Source: Haemaphysalis longicornis
Taxonomy: Eukaryota > Arthropoda > Arachnida > Ixodida > Ixodidae
DNA length: 64,000 nucleotides
Direction: 5' to 3'
Assembly (NCBI GenBank): GCA_013339765.2
Contig: CM023449.1
Location: 36,410,353-36,474,352, forward strand
Position numbers and translations under genes: made by a program. Under the pieces are notes generated by a model. It searched no databases. It was not told the origin of the DNA and worked only from the letters and a program-made list of their open reading frames with translations. This document shows, in pieces, positions 11,452-25,000 of this stretch (position 1 is its first letter; each line of letters opens with the position of its first letter).

Positions 11452-14400
11452 GGTCGGGTCCCAGTCAGGCTGCACGGGCAGTCAAAGCTCCTTTGGAGTT
11501 TCTTCGGAGCACAGAATTGGACAAAGTTTTGTGATTGAAAATTTTGGCCGCATCAAAAGACATCTTTTCATCTTCACGTTTTCTTTTTCTTTTCTTTTTT
11601 GTTTTTCTTCTCTCATTTAGCATACCAAACCAGCCCGACGGCTCGGCTAACATCGCTTGTCTCCATTAAAGTTATTCTCTCTCTGTCTAAGCCATTTTAT
11701 TGATGTTGAGTGCATAGAATTTTTACTGATTGCAAGAACATAGTGTATGTAATGATGCTCAAGTATCAATTTATATTTAAGGAACCCAGGAGAAGAAAAA
11801 TATGAATGGTGCAAAATGAAAGGATTCAACATGCATGGGACTACTTGATCATTACGAGTTGTGTGCCTATCGATGAAATGTCAATAAACCGGGCTGCAGT
11901 TTAGCGTCATCTAGTGCTGATCGTTTTTTTTTTTCAGGTCTGCATAAACTTAACTTATTGTTGTATAAAGTGTTGTTCACTTATCCTTGTGTGTTCTAAG
12001 TCTGTAATACTTAGTACATTTGGTAGCATTAAACAAAGGAACTCTTTTTGTTGTGCCTTTATTTGCCTAACTTTGGCCGAAAAAGGCTTCATTTCAAAAC
12101 AGAAGACCGCGTTATAAGTAGAAATTACGGAAATGAACTAGATCTTGGTAACTCATTGAGGCATCCACTGCTCTTAACAAAATGTAGCCAGCTTTGTTTA
12201 TAACTAAGGCTTATTATATAATTAATGTATCTATAAATCTCTGGGGCCTATCTGCTTTTGTACATAGCTGTCTTGTTTTGCAATAAAATTTGATCGGCGA
12301 GTTTTATTTTGTGTGGGGTATACACGTCGTGTTCTGCCGTGAGTCTTCTGCAATTATTGTGAGGCCAATTTTTCTTCAGCACCTACAGCTGGCCTTGTCA
12401 CTAATTTTTTAAATTTGTATTGAAGTGCATACTGCGAACCAGAGGCCCAAGAAGGAGGGGCATAAAGATGTGAACAAGATCATAGATACCAGCAGTTCAG
12501 GATACTACATGTGGCAGCAATGAGAAAGAACAAAAGGCTAAAATAAACTAAACATTTGCTTCTATGTATTCAAATTAATCAAGACATATGTTCAGGTGCA
12601 TTTTTACAGTCGATAATACATGTGGAAAAAAAATTTTCCACCGGTGTGTAGAACAGGTGAAAGAATGAAAATGGTAATGATGAATATTATTTTGAAGTAT
12701 GTCATGGTCTTGTATCTAGGCCAAGTTTGTAGCATAACAACAGCAAAACATTTAAGGCATTAAGACTTCTTTTTTCTCTAGTGCTTCAATCGCACCAGTT
12801 TGCATGAGCTCATTAACAGAATCCGCGTGGCCATAGTTAGAATTCTGAACAGTGAAGAAATGTAAGATGCAAAAACTTTCTCCTTGACTAATATTTGAAT
12901 CCCATAAGCTTATATAATCTCACAAAGAGAATTTGTGCAATTATATTTAGAATAAATAACGTCAACAGCCTTTCTTAGAGCCTTTTCAACCAATTCCATA
13001 TTATTTCCTCTAGGGGTCTGAGACTGTGCAGGCATACTGAAGTTTCCATCAAATTAAAGTAGGGTACAAAAGTAATCTAACTTTTGCTGGAGTATCGGTG
13101 AGTTTATGCTTTATAAAACCGACTTCATGACAAGATGAGGAAACATTGGTTTTTATATGTGACTTCAGCTCAAGTTGCTAGTTTATACAATAGCTAGACG
13201 AGTACATTTCTGAGCTTCGGGCAAGTTTTCCTGAAAAAGGGTAAAAAAGTGTGAGTGGATTCTTTTTGTTGATATGAAGGGAGACTGCAGTCATCCGGTT
13301 TTAACCCCGTAGCCCACACATGACTCCAGGAAGGGATATTATAAGAAATAGTGAAATTGCCAATATATAGCGAAATCTGTCTAGGCTCATTTACAATGGA
13401 AATAATTCATTACAGAAAATTTAAAGGAAAGACCAAGGGCACTACTATGGGGACCATTAGAAGTAGGAGGAAAGTGTCCGCTATTCACTCCAATCCGATG
13501 AACAAGCAGTAACCCAGGCTGCAAGAAAGGAGCGGGGAGGGTGGGAGGCAGTATGTGAATTAATTTGGCCAGACGGCTGGTACCCCCCAGTAAGTGCAGG
13601 TGGTGGGACTGGCCTGCTCCTGTGAGGGATAAAAAAAAAAACTTCCATTCTGCTGTATGAATCGCTCATGTGTTCTGGTATATGGCCACCATATGCAGAC
13701 GTGTATGGGCGCCTATTTTTACAAACTCCGGACCAGGTTCTAAGCCTGTGCTAATTTGCAAACAAAATCTGTAGTGTCGGAATCAGCATAATTAACTGTA
13801 AACAAATGTACTTGAAACATGCAGCAAAGCGTTAAATGTGCCTATCTGTGTTTTCTGTGGTAGTTATTTACTATGTAAAACTGTTGACCTGGATGGGAGC
13901 CTTCGTACAGTCGTCCAGAAAAGGTAATCTCGTTGTAGAACACAAAGATCAAAGCCAGCATCGCCATTAAAAAAAGAAGAAAAGAAAACACCGCGGCGCC
14001 GGTCAGTGGAACTATTCCGGTTTTTGCGAGTTACTGAATACGATCGCTGGCTGCCGTAGTTCCACAGGCGCGTAATCGCAGGATGAGTACGTAAATATAT
14101 GTTTAAGAGATGCGGACATGATGTTAAGGTAACAACTATGCTGCCGATATTCCCATACCAAAATTTTGTACCCTGCGTCGCAGAATTTAAAATACCAGCG
14201 CTCATTGCAGTTGACGAAAGAAGCGCTAACATTTGCCGCCACGACGCAAATTGACAGCCCGTGCGCACCGTATCAGAATGCGATGCTTGAGAGCTTGTTT
14301 CTCAACGTTGTAAGAGCTTGTTGTGACGATCGAGAGCTTGTTTCTGCGTAATCATAGAGCGCTGCTACGTACGTGGACGCATGTTACATCGCTGGGAGAG

Positions 14401-16047
14401 CGGTTATGCTTCAAAGAACAGTCTTGCCGCATGTGATTCGTAACAGCGGGAAGAATATATTTTGCGCCGCCACCGCTTCACAACCCGAGCCAGAGTGACC
14501 CTGCCCGAGCCAAGCTGCAGCATCGCCGGGCATGCACCGGTTTATGGGAAGCTCTCCAACACGCTTGCGTCTACATACACGTTACGGCTGCTGGCTGATA
14601 AAGTCTAGCGAGATCAACATTCGCGCCATGCTGAGGGAAATAAACTCACATTTTCTCAAATTACCACAATAGCTGTTTGAGCGTAAACAAAAAGTACTAT
14701 AAGGTCGGGCGAACCAATCACAATATTAAATTCAAGTGACGTGTTTGGCCCGACACTGCTGGCGGGGTCCTGCTCCCGAACGCAAAAGAAAACGGCCGCC
14801 CGACACAAACTCGCGTGTCGGACCGACAAGTCGGACCCGACATGTTGGATCCGACTTGTCGGACTAAAAAGAAACCACCCTGCATTGCCAAAGCTGTGTG
14901 CGACAAGCAATAAACACACAAAAAAGATTTCTCACCTTGTAAATGCTGCGAAATGCACTATAAGTGTAACAGTAGTAAATGGACTCTGGAAAAACCTGCA
15001 AAAAAAGAAAAAAAAAGATTATTTTAAGTGACCAGCACCCAAGGGTCAGCCTGCGAACTTTTGGGAACACTGAATGTCAATTTGATAGGGGCAGGGGAAC
15101 CCAGTTAATCCTAAAGAGTTGGTATCTATATCAGTATGCACTATACTTTGCATTCCTTTTGGGGAAACAAACCTTCAAATTACTATGCGCGTCGTGGGGG
15201 ATCAATGGGGCACTTAATCTAGATCCCTTATGTGTTGTCAAAAAAAAATTCCCCCGCATTTCCCCGAAGGGGAGTATGAGGAAGTGCGAAGCACGGGGTG
15301 ATGCTATGAGGGGGAGTTTGTTGAAGTTTGTGGCATTCTGCCCGTTAGTTACATTAACACCCCCTCGTGATCACGTTCGGCTTAACATGCCTCGTTTGGT
15401 CCCTCTGCGGAAATCTTGGTGAATTAACGTGTATGTTCGAGAGATGTTCGAGAGGGAATGTAATCACGCACACACACACCCACGACGAAGACGCGCGCGC
15501 TACTACAGGACCCGAGCGAGGAGAGCACGCGCGAGCCGACCCACGGAGGTAACCATTTTCCATAAGCAGCCGGGAAAGGGGAAAAACTCTCAAACCAGCG
15601 TTCCGGCGGCCGCATTACTCCCCGCGGGGGCTCCGCATTGTGCTTATAAGCAGCCGGGAAAGGGGGAAAATACTCTCAAACCAGTATTTTTGACCTTCTT
15701 AGTTTTTGGGCTGTTAAAAAGCAGGCCGGTCAGGAGTATTTTGCACCTTGGGTTTTTGGCCAGAAACACTGCGCGGTGGTGGGTTCCAGAGAAAGCGAGA
15801 AACAGACGCTGACAGCACGCATGTGCGGAGCCGCACGCCTGGGGCCATGCCGTGCGGTTGCGGCGTGTTTTTGCTGCATGCTTCCCAACGACCGAGTGAG
15901 ATAGCGGTGCAGATTCCGTGAAAATGCACTTCACTTACCAACGCACCGGAGCAAAATCCTTTATTGGACGGCAAGCAGACGGAGCAAAATCCATTTATTA
16001 AACCGCAACAATTACCAAACGGAACTCAACAGCTTTTACAATCATAT
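11452..16047. other. Mostly unrecognised stretch with small repeats
   Basis: No gene recognised. Polyadenylation-type AATAAA signals occur near 11883 and 12282, the second followed by T/G-rich sequence, so a transcript 3' end is possible on the plus strand. A perfect 13 bp inverted repeat (CCGACAAGTCGGA) lies at 14823-14835 and 14850-14862. A direct repeat of about 35 bp (ATAAGCAGCCGGGAAAGG core) lies at about 15562-15598 and 15645-15684. Confidence 0.45.
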
Positions 16048-16160
16048 TGATTGGTTGATTGATTAATTACACGCTTCATGCTCATGGTTTTTAACGTGAT
16101 GGCGCCGCAGTGGAGATTAATTGACTTACCTGGGGCTCTTTGACGAGCGCCGATACAATA
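16048..16160 (-). repeat. Ruka-like SINE fragment, minus strand
   Basis: Starts with the TTGATTGATTAATT tail and continues with diverged body sequence (CGCAGTGGAGATTAATTGAC, then CCTGGGGCTCTTTGACG). It matches the 3' half of the SINE family and stops before the tRNA-like head. The copy is degraded. Confidence 0.6.
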
Positions 16161-19100
16161 CAACATTACAATAACTTCTGGTTCTTGTAGTCAATTTAAA
16201 ATACCATATATTGTTTGTCTACAGCCGATTGGCATTAAACATCCCCTTTTCATTTAAATAACCTTTAAATCACGGCGTTTTGTTTACTTTTTTTCAGGCA
16301 TTAAACAATCCCCTTTTCATTTCTAATACACTGCAAACGTATGAAAGATAACTTTCTCCATCGCACACTGCTGGTCGATAGCAGGATAAGCAGGCAGCCC
16401 AATGTGGAAAAGCAGCTCGAGATAGCGTGAACGCGCATTTGGAAAATAGCTCAACCTGTTCACAACGCGGTTAAAGAAAAAGCTTCTACTCCTTTTGCGT
16501 TGACACGGCGGAATCTAAAGTATTACAATTACAAAACAGTTACTGCTGGTCGCGTAAAGCATTTGTGGTGCAAGCAGCGGTTTCACAAAGGTGGGCTCCG
16601 AGCGACAGGCCACATGCGCTGCGCAGAGTTAGGTCAATCATATCACGATCATGATCAACCAATATTAACTCGCCCGAACGTCGACGCTCAACCTTCGAAT
16701 AGTAATTTGACTGGTTGTGCGGTCGTGACTGGTTGTGCGGTCGTGTTATTTTTCCACCCAGGTAATTTCGTTTCGTCAGTAACCGTCATAAGTCTAGTTA
16801 AGAAAAATTATATTGCAATGTCAACAGCGTAGCAATCGCCTCGTCGAAGTCCATCGCGAGCAAGGATCACCGTGACCCACATATGCTGTGCGCGCTTTGC
16901 ATTCGACGTCCGCGCTTCCGTAAACATGACTAATCGGTGAACATAACAAGCACGGTGGCATTGAAAACATTTATTTACTGAGAGAGAGTAGTTTGCGCGG
17001 AACTGCGCACCACCGGCACCACCACCACACGCTACGGCTCGCAACAGCCGGGCGATTTTCCGCTCTGGCAGGACCTAAAATCCGTCTGCAGATGATGAAA
17101 ACAAAACAGAACACACACACATACAAGCACTGCAACCGCTAACTTAACGCCAAACCACTACGGTTCACTTGGTAATGCACGGGTACCGAGCAGACGCACG
17201 GAAAGAACGGAGCACTTAACAGCCCAGCGCGGAGGTTTCGGCGGTCGCTTCATAGACGGCGCTAGCGGTCCGGTCAGAAAAAGCAAATGGCGGCGCCCAC
17301 CTCTAGCAAGGAAAATGGTGTATATAGGGGAGTGTGCCGCGCCGAGCCAGGCGACTGAGAGAGAGTAGGCGCGAGGCGAGCGCGGCGAGCGAAGGGGAGA
17401 GGGCAGCGAACGCGCGCAACGGCGCAGCGGCAGCCGAGCGAGGGGAGAGGAGGCGCGAGCGCGTGACGTCACGGCGAGAGCGCGCGCCATCACATGGCGT
17501 AGTGACGTCACTGCGCCGTTGCTATGTACGCCTTCCCTCCGCTACCGCGCCGTTACTAAGGAGAGGAGGGCGCGATAACACCTGCGGGCGACGGACGGCG
17601 GCGGAAGGAGTAGGTCCGACTAAGAAGTGCTTCGCACTTAATAAGCCAAGGCACTGTTCAGCTGAGTGGATGGTGCGGCACATGTGAATTTGAGACACAT
17701 GCTTCGATGCGTGCGTGCGATGCGTCATCAGCATTGGTCTGCCCGCTGCTTTCGCTCCATGGTTGACCCCTGTTAAGGCGCACCCTGTTCGATTTAGATA
17801 TGTGCATGAGAAATTCGAGCAGGAAAAGAAAACATTTATCAACTTGAAGTAAAAATAAATTAGTGCTATTGCATTATACTGTAACGGCGTATTTTGGTCA
17901 ACACCTGCCGCTACTGTAGCATGATGATTGCAGTGAAGAAGTGGAAACGTCGAAGAAAGGTTTAAAGGTTAACTGATTTAATCTATGGTAACATTGATGC
18001 AATTAGCACATACAAACTTGAAACAATTGCACTTATTACATAGATAAAAAAGGCAGTCAAACGATTAAGGGTACTTAGCGGGACATGGCTGACGGGATCG
18101 CGGTCTCCCGGCGGGAGGGCACGACGACGAGCGGCAGAGTTTTTGACGTGAGCCCTGGTGCAGGCCGCCCCTCCCCCAATAGCCAGAGGGTCCGCGTTAT
18201 ATTTGCTTCAAGCGGTCCGGTGGGGGACGTATTGGGGGGAAAAGCGCATCCTGGCGTGTGCGGACGCCTGGGAACAAGTCTAAGGCACACCCGCAGCCTA
18301 TCAGGGAGACGCTTCTTAGCTCCAATCAGACATGTCCCCGCCAAAGTGAAAAGGAAAAAATCACACAAAGAAGACACAAAGTTCAAACTCGAAGGCGCCC
18401 GTTTCTGGCAAAAGAATTACTGGTTAGAATAAAGTAAAGGTATACAAACTCGAAAAGGAGAAAAATACAGGCGGCTGTTTGAAGGAGACCGGGGGTCGGA
18501 GAACATAGCGGCCCGCGTAGGCGCGCAACGGGGGGTCGGAGACGCCAGTGCGCGCGGTAACACAAGATGCGACGATGGTCCCCCTCGAGAGCCGCGTCTC
18601 CCGGGTCGGCCGACGGGCCAACACACACTCCGCATGCGTTTCTTAGAAAAGCTGGGCCTCGGTGGCCGCAAAGGGATGCAAAAAAATTGAAAAAAGCAAA
18701 CGGAACGGGGGCTTCGCGACAATACACTGCATTTTATGTGTTCAGGAAAGCTGTGCAGGGACATTTAGCACCGAAAATTTCGCTCGTCCATGCTGTTGGT
18801 ACCGCTGGTAACACGTGTCTGTATTGTCCAGGTGTGTGTCAGTGACAATACAGACACCTAGGCAAACACGTGCCTGTATTGTGACTGTTCATGCACGACG
18901 CGTGCCGCCTTGTTTCTATCTTCTCTGATACTCTGAGGCACGGCCCCTGGGATGAAAGGCGCACTGACGTGCGGCCTGCCGCGAGCCTCCAAAGCGGGGT
19001 GAGTGCGCCTAGAGCCAAATACTGCCACCGCGGCGCCACCGTTCCGGGACTGGTTGCGGCGAGCGCGGCCCGCGGGACGCCGGCTTTCGGGCCGCTTATT

Positions 19101-19622
19101 TCGAAGTGTGGGCTTATCATCGGCGTTCCACGCTCCACATAAGGCATTTACCAGCACTAATGTTACGCCAAACACGATTAGCCAAACACGATTAGCGGCG
19201 GCCGAGCTTCATTTGGTCAAGATGCAAGTTAAATTCCTTTCGCAGCAGCAGCAGCAGCATTACGCGTTGATAGTGTGCCTTCTGTCTCGCATTGCTGTGT
19301 CGTTGTGTCTTACATCGCCCGGCATGCTCTTCATGACCTCACGCCCGGCAGGGATTTACGTTTTGTCTGCAAGCTGCGACTGCAGAGAATATATTAAAAT
19401 TCCGGACAAACAGAAGCAATGTTTTTGTGACGGCGCTTGTTATTTGAGTGCCAACACTTCTCAATGTTTAAGACATAACTAACTTTTTTGTAGGTTTTTC
19501 CTGGTGGACTAAATAAAACACCACAATTCGTTTAATCTCACGGCACATATGAATTGATTACAAGTTGTTTAGTTATGAATAAATACTACTATCATAGCTA
19601 TGTTGGCCTTTTTTTTATTTTG

Positions 19623-19626
<4 letters not shown>
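16161..19626. other. Unrecognised stretch with CpG-rich segments
   Basis: No gene recognised. A 19 bp unit containing GGTTGTGCGGTCGTG is tandemly doubled near 16710-16747. CpG-rich sequence occupies about 17300-17620 and 18560-19120. An inverted repeat with perfect 13 bp arms (TGTCTGTATTGTC) lies at 18816-18828 and 18844-18856. Long open frames in the GC-rich parts occur on both strands and look like composition artefacts. Confidence 0.4.
17318..17329 (+). promoter_or_regulatory. Possible TATA box before a CpG-rich stretch
   Basis: GTGTATATAGGGG lies just upstream of roughly 300 bp of CpG-rich sequence. The spacing would place initiation near 17350. No downstream gene was recognised, so this may be chance or part of an unrecognised repeat. 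Confidence 0.25.
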
Positions 19627-19703
<77 letters not shown>

Positions 19704-19708
19704 TATAT

Positions 19709-19740
<32 letters not shown>
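19627..19740. repeat. (TA)n microsatellite
   Basis: About 114 bp of nearly pure TA dinucleotide with three interruptions. It gives spurious Tyr/Ile-rich open frames on both strands. It can extrude a cruciform. Confidence 0.97.
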
Positions 19741-21550
19741 CAGTTGAATGAAAAGCGATTCCAGTTTCCACCTGATATTTTTACTTGTTCCCTGTAGCCT
19801 CAAAAAAAAATTAAGGAGAGCATATGAAATGTCCGGGTCGACAAAAAATTCAAAAAAAATTTTGGCGAGCTCGGCAAGCTAAATTTTTGCCCGGACACAA
19901 AAGAAAAAAAACGAAATTGTACAGAAATTCCCAAAATTGCCTAATAATGCGTAAGCATTCAAACACCTCTTTTCAATTTCACATTTTCTTCCTTTCTTTG
20001 CTATTTTAAACCAACAATTTACATCTTGAATGTCATAATTATTAATAGTTCTAACTGCGTGAATTACGCATTTTTTGTGCAGATAGAAGACATTACACAT
20101 CTTGCATTACGTAGAGATTATGCTTGGGTACTCAAAAAAGAAAGCTGACGTGATAACGTATGTAATAATTTCCTACGCTACGAAAATTATTTCGAATTGA
20201 AGCGCAGTATGTTCACAGAGCAAAACTACCGCAACGTCTTTAGAGTGCGCTAATTTGAGAACGTACTGGTGCTGGTCCAGGAGCCCGGCCGTTAGCTTCA
20301 GGGATAAATGCATATGGGTTTGAATCGGTGATGAAATAACGGAGAAACTGTACCTAGCGCTAGTTCTCATCGCAAAGTTTGAAAAATGCTTAGCAGCTAG
20401 GAGAGTGGACCGTACGCACTGTCTCTTGAACAGAGCACGGTGCATTTATTTTTCTTTCTATACAACCTCTGTAATCAAGTTTTCAGTAGCGCGTTTAAAG
20501 GCATTGTCGTGCCTGTGAAAATGAAACAACCCATATCTCTATGCGCGGCAAGACATGATCGAGCCAGTATAAAAGTATCAAAAGACACGCATAGCAAAAT
20601 GTCTAGTCTTTTCAAATCTTTTTGAACCATCCTATCGCGTGTCCTCGTTTTACGAGGTACGCATTCCGCCCGGCCAACATGTTTTTGCAAAGAAGTGTCT
20701 TTAAGGAAAGCTTTAATCCGTCGCCGGCAAAATATATTCATCGCTCTCCCGTGTGTCGACACCGCTTTTCCCGAGAAAAGGTGACATTTTTGAAATTTCG
20801 GACAAATAAAGTCCCACCAGATACCTGCCGCTTGAACTGTAACTAATCAACTTGCGGCTTTGCAACGCGGTTTACGTGCCGTGTGTGAGACTTTTTCAGA
20901 CAAAGCTAACCGGTGGTTATCATCTTTTTTGTTGAATATTATCTTTTTTTAGCAATGTTGCCGGATATGGGGCAATTTTTAGATTTGTTAGATTGAAAAT
21001 GTATTGCCTATATCTCATTGAAGAATTATTTTAACTTCTGGCTGCTTCAGTCACGACCGGGCGATTGGATCGAGCGACAGAGTGGCAGACATACATACAT
21101 ACGGACAGGCAGTTTTTGCGGTTGAGTATCCCAGGACTGACAACATCTTCAAAACCCGTGCGCTAACTGTCTCTCAGCCGGCGCAAGCGCTCGCCTGCGG
21201 GGACCACCCCGCTCCGTCGCGAAACCAGTCCCCGAACGCTAGCGCCACGAGGGAGTCAAGCGGCGGCAAACGTAAACACCGCCACTCACGCCCTCGCCCG
21301 TTGAAATCCGGGCGACGCGGCAGGCCGCACCTTGCGTGCGCTCTCATCCAGCGGCCGTGTTTGAGGCGTTCGCTAGAGCTTTTTGTCACTGCAAACTTTG
21401 CGAAGCCACGAGCCTTCCAACCCACTAAGACAAACCGCTTCTGAAAAAAAAAAAACATATAGAAGGTAGAAAAAAATGGCAAGAGCCCCTTCTTCCTTCG
21501 CAGAAGCGGATCAGCAGAGAGCGTGCCACCGCGCCCCCGCGCTGCTCCCA
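19741..21550. other. Unrecognised non-coding stretch
   Basis: AT-rich to about 21100, then GC-richer. No gene, splice-supported exon or known repeat was identified. Confidence 0.4.
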
Positions 21551-21955
21551 TTAAAGGGACAGACAACCGATTTTTGTTGAGTATTGTAGCGTGAGCTACA
21601 CTGGCCTAGGTTGAGCAGTTTCGCGTGGCTCCTGGAGAGCCGTGCTGCTCATGCACGAGCAGCAATGACCTCTCACGACGCACAGCCGCCGCGACTGTAT
21701 TGCATTGTATTGGATTTTGATTGGATTAGAAATCGTTTTGGCAGCAGTAAGCATGACAATCAGCTAATCCTAGCCAACCAGGAAACCTAAGAATAACCAG
21801 CTGAACCTTAGCTCACGCTACGTATATCCTGGCATAGCCGAGCTAAGCCACTGCTAATTTTATGTTCTCTATCCCAAATGAAATGGCATCCCTTAAAGCT
21901 AACCAGAGCTTGAAATGGGGCTAGTTGGTTTCTTACTCGGAACATTGCTGGCGCT

Positions 21956-22047
21956 AGGCGGGACAAGGACGACGAATTACAGACAACTGGAGCGCACATT
22001 TGTCTGTGCGCTCCAGTTGTCTGTAATTCGTCGTCCTTGTCCCGCCT
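21956..22047. repeat. Near-perfect foldback (43 bp perfect arms)
   Basis: Arms at 21956-21998 and 22005-22047 are perfectly complementary over 43 bp with a 6 nt loop. Arms begin AGGCGGGACAAGGACGACG. Outside them the complementarity resumes after a 5 nt indel (CGGAACATTGCT on the left, inverted on the right), giving arms of about 55-60 bp in total. It contains no coding sequence. Such a perfect hairpin suggests either a recent foldback element or a source of small hairpin RNA if transcribed. Confidence 0.93.
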
Positions 22048-22061
22048 AAGCAATGTTCCGA

Positions 22062-25000
22062 GATCCCTTAAAGCCCCTTAACCAGAAACGGTTTTGCTCA
22101 TAACGCCCTAGAACTTTTTAAATCGAAATTTTTACATCTACGAGGCCTGTGTGTGTCCTCCCCAAAATTATGCTGGCAACCATGACACAGGCTAGTGCGG
22201 CAACATACTGTTGTCTGTGTGCGAGACGAAAAGTGATATTCAAAACTTCTCCCAGGTAAAAAAGTGTGAATCGCAGGCTTTCTTATTCTTTAATGTGTTT
22301 TTTGTTAACTCACAAGTCTATTTTGCACGAAGGCGCCATCTGTTGGGATGGACAATAGTTAGAATCAGGCTTCACGTTGTGGAGGTAGGCGAATTGATTC
22401 TCCCCAGGCGAGTCCTGCTTTTTTTTTCAAGCTATTATTGGCGTATTTGGAAATTGAAATCGAATATTTCGGCAGAAGAAACGCCTCAAACTCAGGCGAA
22501 ATCATCAAGGCTGCGTCTGCTGCAACCCGGGGCTTCCGAGCCGATTCCCCCCGAACTGGCTGCTGCGCCCCACAGAAGTGATGTACGTCAACAAAAAAAT
22601 TGCGTAATTGCATTACATTGCAATTACTTCAATAATATTGCATATATTTTTGGCAGTGACACACTAATATTACAGTATCAAGATTTATTTTTAGCCTGAG
22701 TTTATTGTCTTTTAATATGACGTCACCTAGTCACCGTGACGTCATGAACATGCTTTGTAGATGTTTGCATTATATTTTTCTCTGCGAAACTCGAGTTTGT
22801 TATTGCTTTTGACACTCGCGTAGAAGTAGTTGTGTAAACAAAGCACTTTTTATAGATTTACCACGGGTTTTACGGATGACCTACGGACGAGCGGCATGGA
22901 GAAGAGGCCGAATTCCATCGAAGAGCGAATTTTGGCCCCGTATTGGCATACGTACGGGTAGAGTTCACTCTAGTACGGGCTTGTCTGTTCCGAGTTTGTT
23001 CCGTTGGCCTATTTCAAATATTCCGGCTTCGCGCGGTGCCGAGGCAAGCAAGAATGTTACGAGCGTCGGCGTTGTGTGGAGTCGCTCACGAGTGGTGCGG
23101 TGCTGCGCTGTGTTTTCGTTTCATATGAGGTGTTCAGCTCCAAGCCTGTGTCACCGCGCTTGTATCTTCTGCAGTAATTCACAGTCTTCAAAGTCCGATG
23201 ACTATTCGTGGCAGCAACGCGAAGTGCTGGTCAGCGCTTGCGCAGAGCGCAATGTTTTCATGTCAAATACGTACGTATCAGAACCAAATGTTGCCCCAAA
23301 TTGTGCAGTAAAGTACGAAGCACCGTGTTGCCTTCAAAACGTGACCGATGTGTGTGGTGCGTCATAGTTTTCCAGAGGTTTGTTTGTGTGAAGCTGCTGG
23401 CGCCGCAGTCATCGATGCTATCATCACAGTCATTGTTATACACGGTGTTGTGTCGGTATCACAACGCGAGGCAAATTTGATACTGCTCCGTACTCGACTT
23501 GCAAGTGTCCAGATTCGTGTCGCTGCAGGAGTGTATACGTGAATAATCTAGAGCCCCATCAGCTAGCAATGGTGCGTCGCAGTGACAGCGAGTTTTCGTT
23601 CGTTCGCTTCAACTTGCCGTGATCCCTGTCGTTACAAGCGTGGCCAAAAAATGCGCCGGATATCTGTCGTGGCATTTTCCGTGTGTGTTGTGTTCGTGTG
23701 CTCCAAAATTTACGATGTCGCCAAACGTACGTGATCGTGCCCATTTATGACAGGCTAGGTGATGCGTCAGTGGCTTCAGCAATAACAGATGCTACGTGCT
23801 GTGTTGAACTGTTATATCTACATTCTAAGCATACCATATAGGTGACTCTGCGTAGTTGTTGTTTCTATTTGCTCTAACCTCAGTTGCCTTGTTCATCTTT
23901 TTTGCAGGGTATTTTTATTTACGTGTGCACGCAGCATATTAGCACTAAATCAACCTTACACACTTACCTGTATATGCCATAACCCTCTTTGTAATCACGT
24001 GTGCATGTGCTACTGTTACCCTGCAGTATTTCGTCAGCTACTGTGCATGCTAGCAAAGATTGTTTGCATGTCGTTCTGAACCATTGCTAATAGCCTGAAT
24101 TTCCTTTAGTATTACTAGCATACCTTTTTCTTTCTCACCTGCTGGCTTCGTGTTGCTTTTAAAAGGAATGAATGATTTAACGCTTATGTCGGACAAACTT
24201 GTAAAAAACAATACACGGGATATACCTGCTAAATTTCTCAATGGCACAAAGCACGTACACTGATCGCACAGGCTAAAAGTATGTCTGACGTGCTCCACAC
24301 TCTTCGTCTGCCCCTCAACGCAGTCATGCTTGATTTTTACCCAACCGGCAAAACCACTTCTGCTCACTGACGAGCCAGGGTCACTGTCACGCCCACTTCA
24401 CAACATATAGTGAAAGCAGTCTGTTCTGATTTTTACCCAACAAACCAAACCACTTCCACTCACTGACTAGCCATGTAGAGTCACTGTTAATAATTAATCG
24501 TTACTAATAATTAAAAAAATCCAGATGTAACTGTAGCGATGGTGAAGGTGGTAGTGAAAGTCCGGGGTGGGCGACTGTGACGGCGCTTGTGGGTTTCAGT
24601 GCATTTGGACTAAGAACGGCTCTCACGGGGTTGAAGCCCTAACATCCTTCTGCTCGCAAATCCATAAAATATTTCTCTGTCTCGTTGTTTAATGCAATGC
24701 AAAGTTGAGGCCATTGAAAAGCACCATCAGAGAAACATGAGAAAGCGTTGCTTTTGCCTCCGTGGAATGAACCAAGGTGGACCCGCTAGGTATATCTGCA
24801 TCTAAGCATACATTGGGTGCTACTGCGCAGCCGACTGGTACCCGTTGGCAAACCTGCTTCCCACACAACAACACAAACACATGCCTGTTGCATGCGGCCT
24901 GTGCGCATTTTGTTTGTCTGCGTGGAATGGAATGGCTGTGCCAGCAGGAAATAATTCATGAAGCACTGCAGGGCAGTGCAACAGTCGCCAGAAAAAATTT

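Noticed and set aside
17158..17687. Overlapping 117-codon frames on both strands
   Set aside because: GC-rich composition removes stop codons; both peptides are Arg/Ala/Ser-rich without domain features.
19554..19803. Open frames rich in Tyr and Ile on both strands
   Set aside because: Produced by the (TA)n microsatellite.
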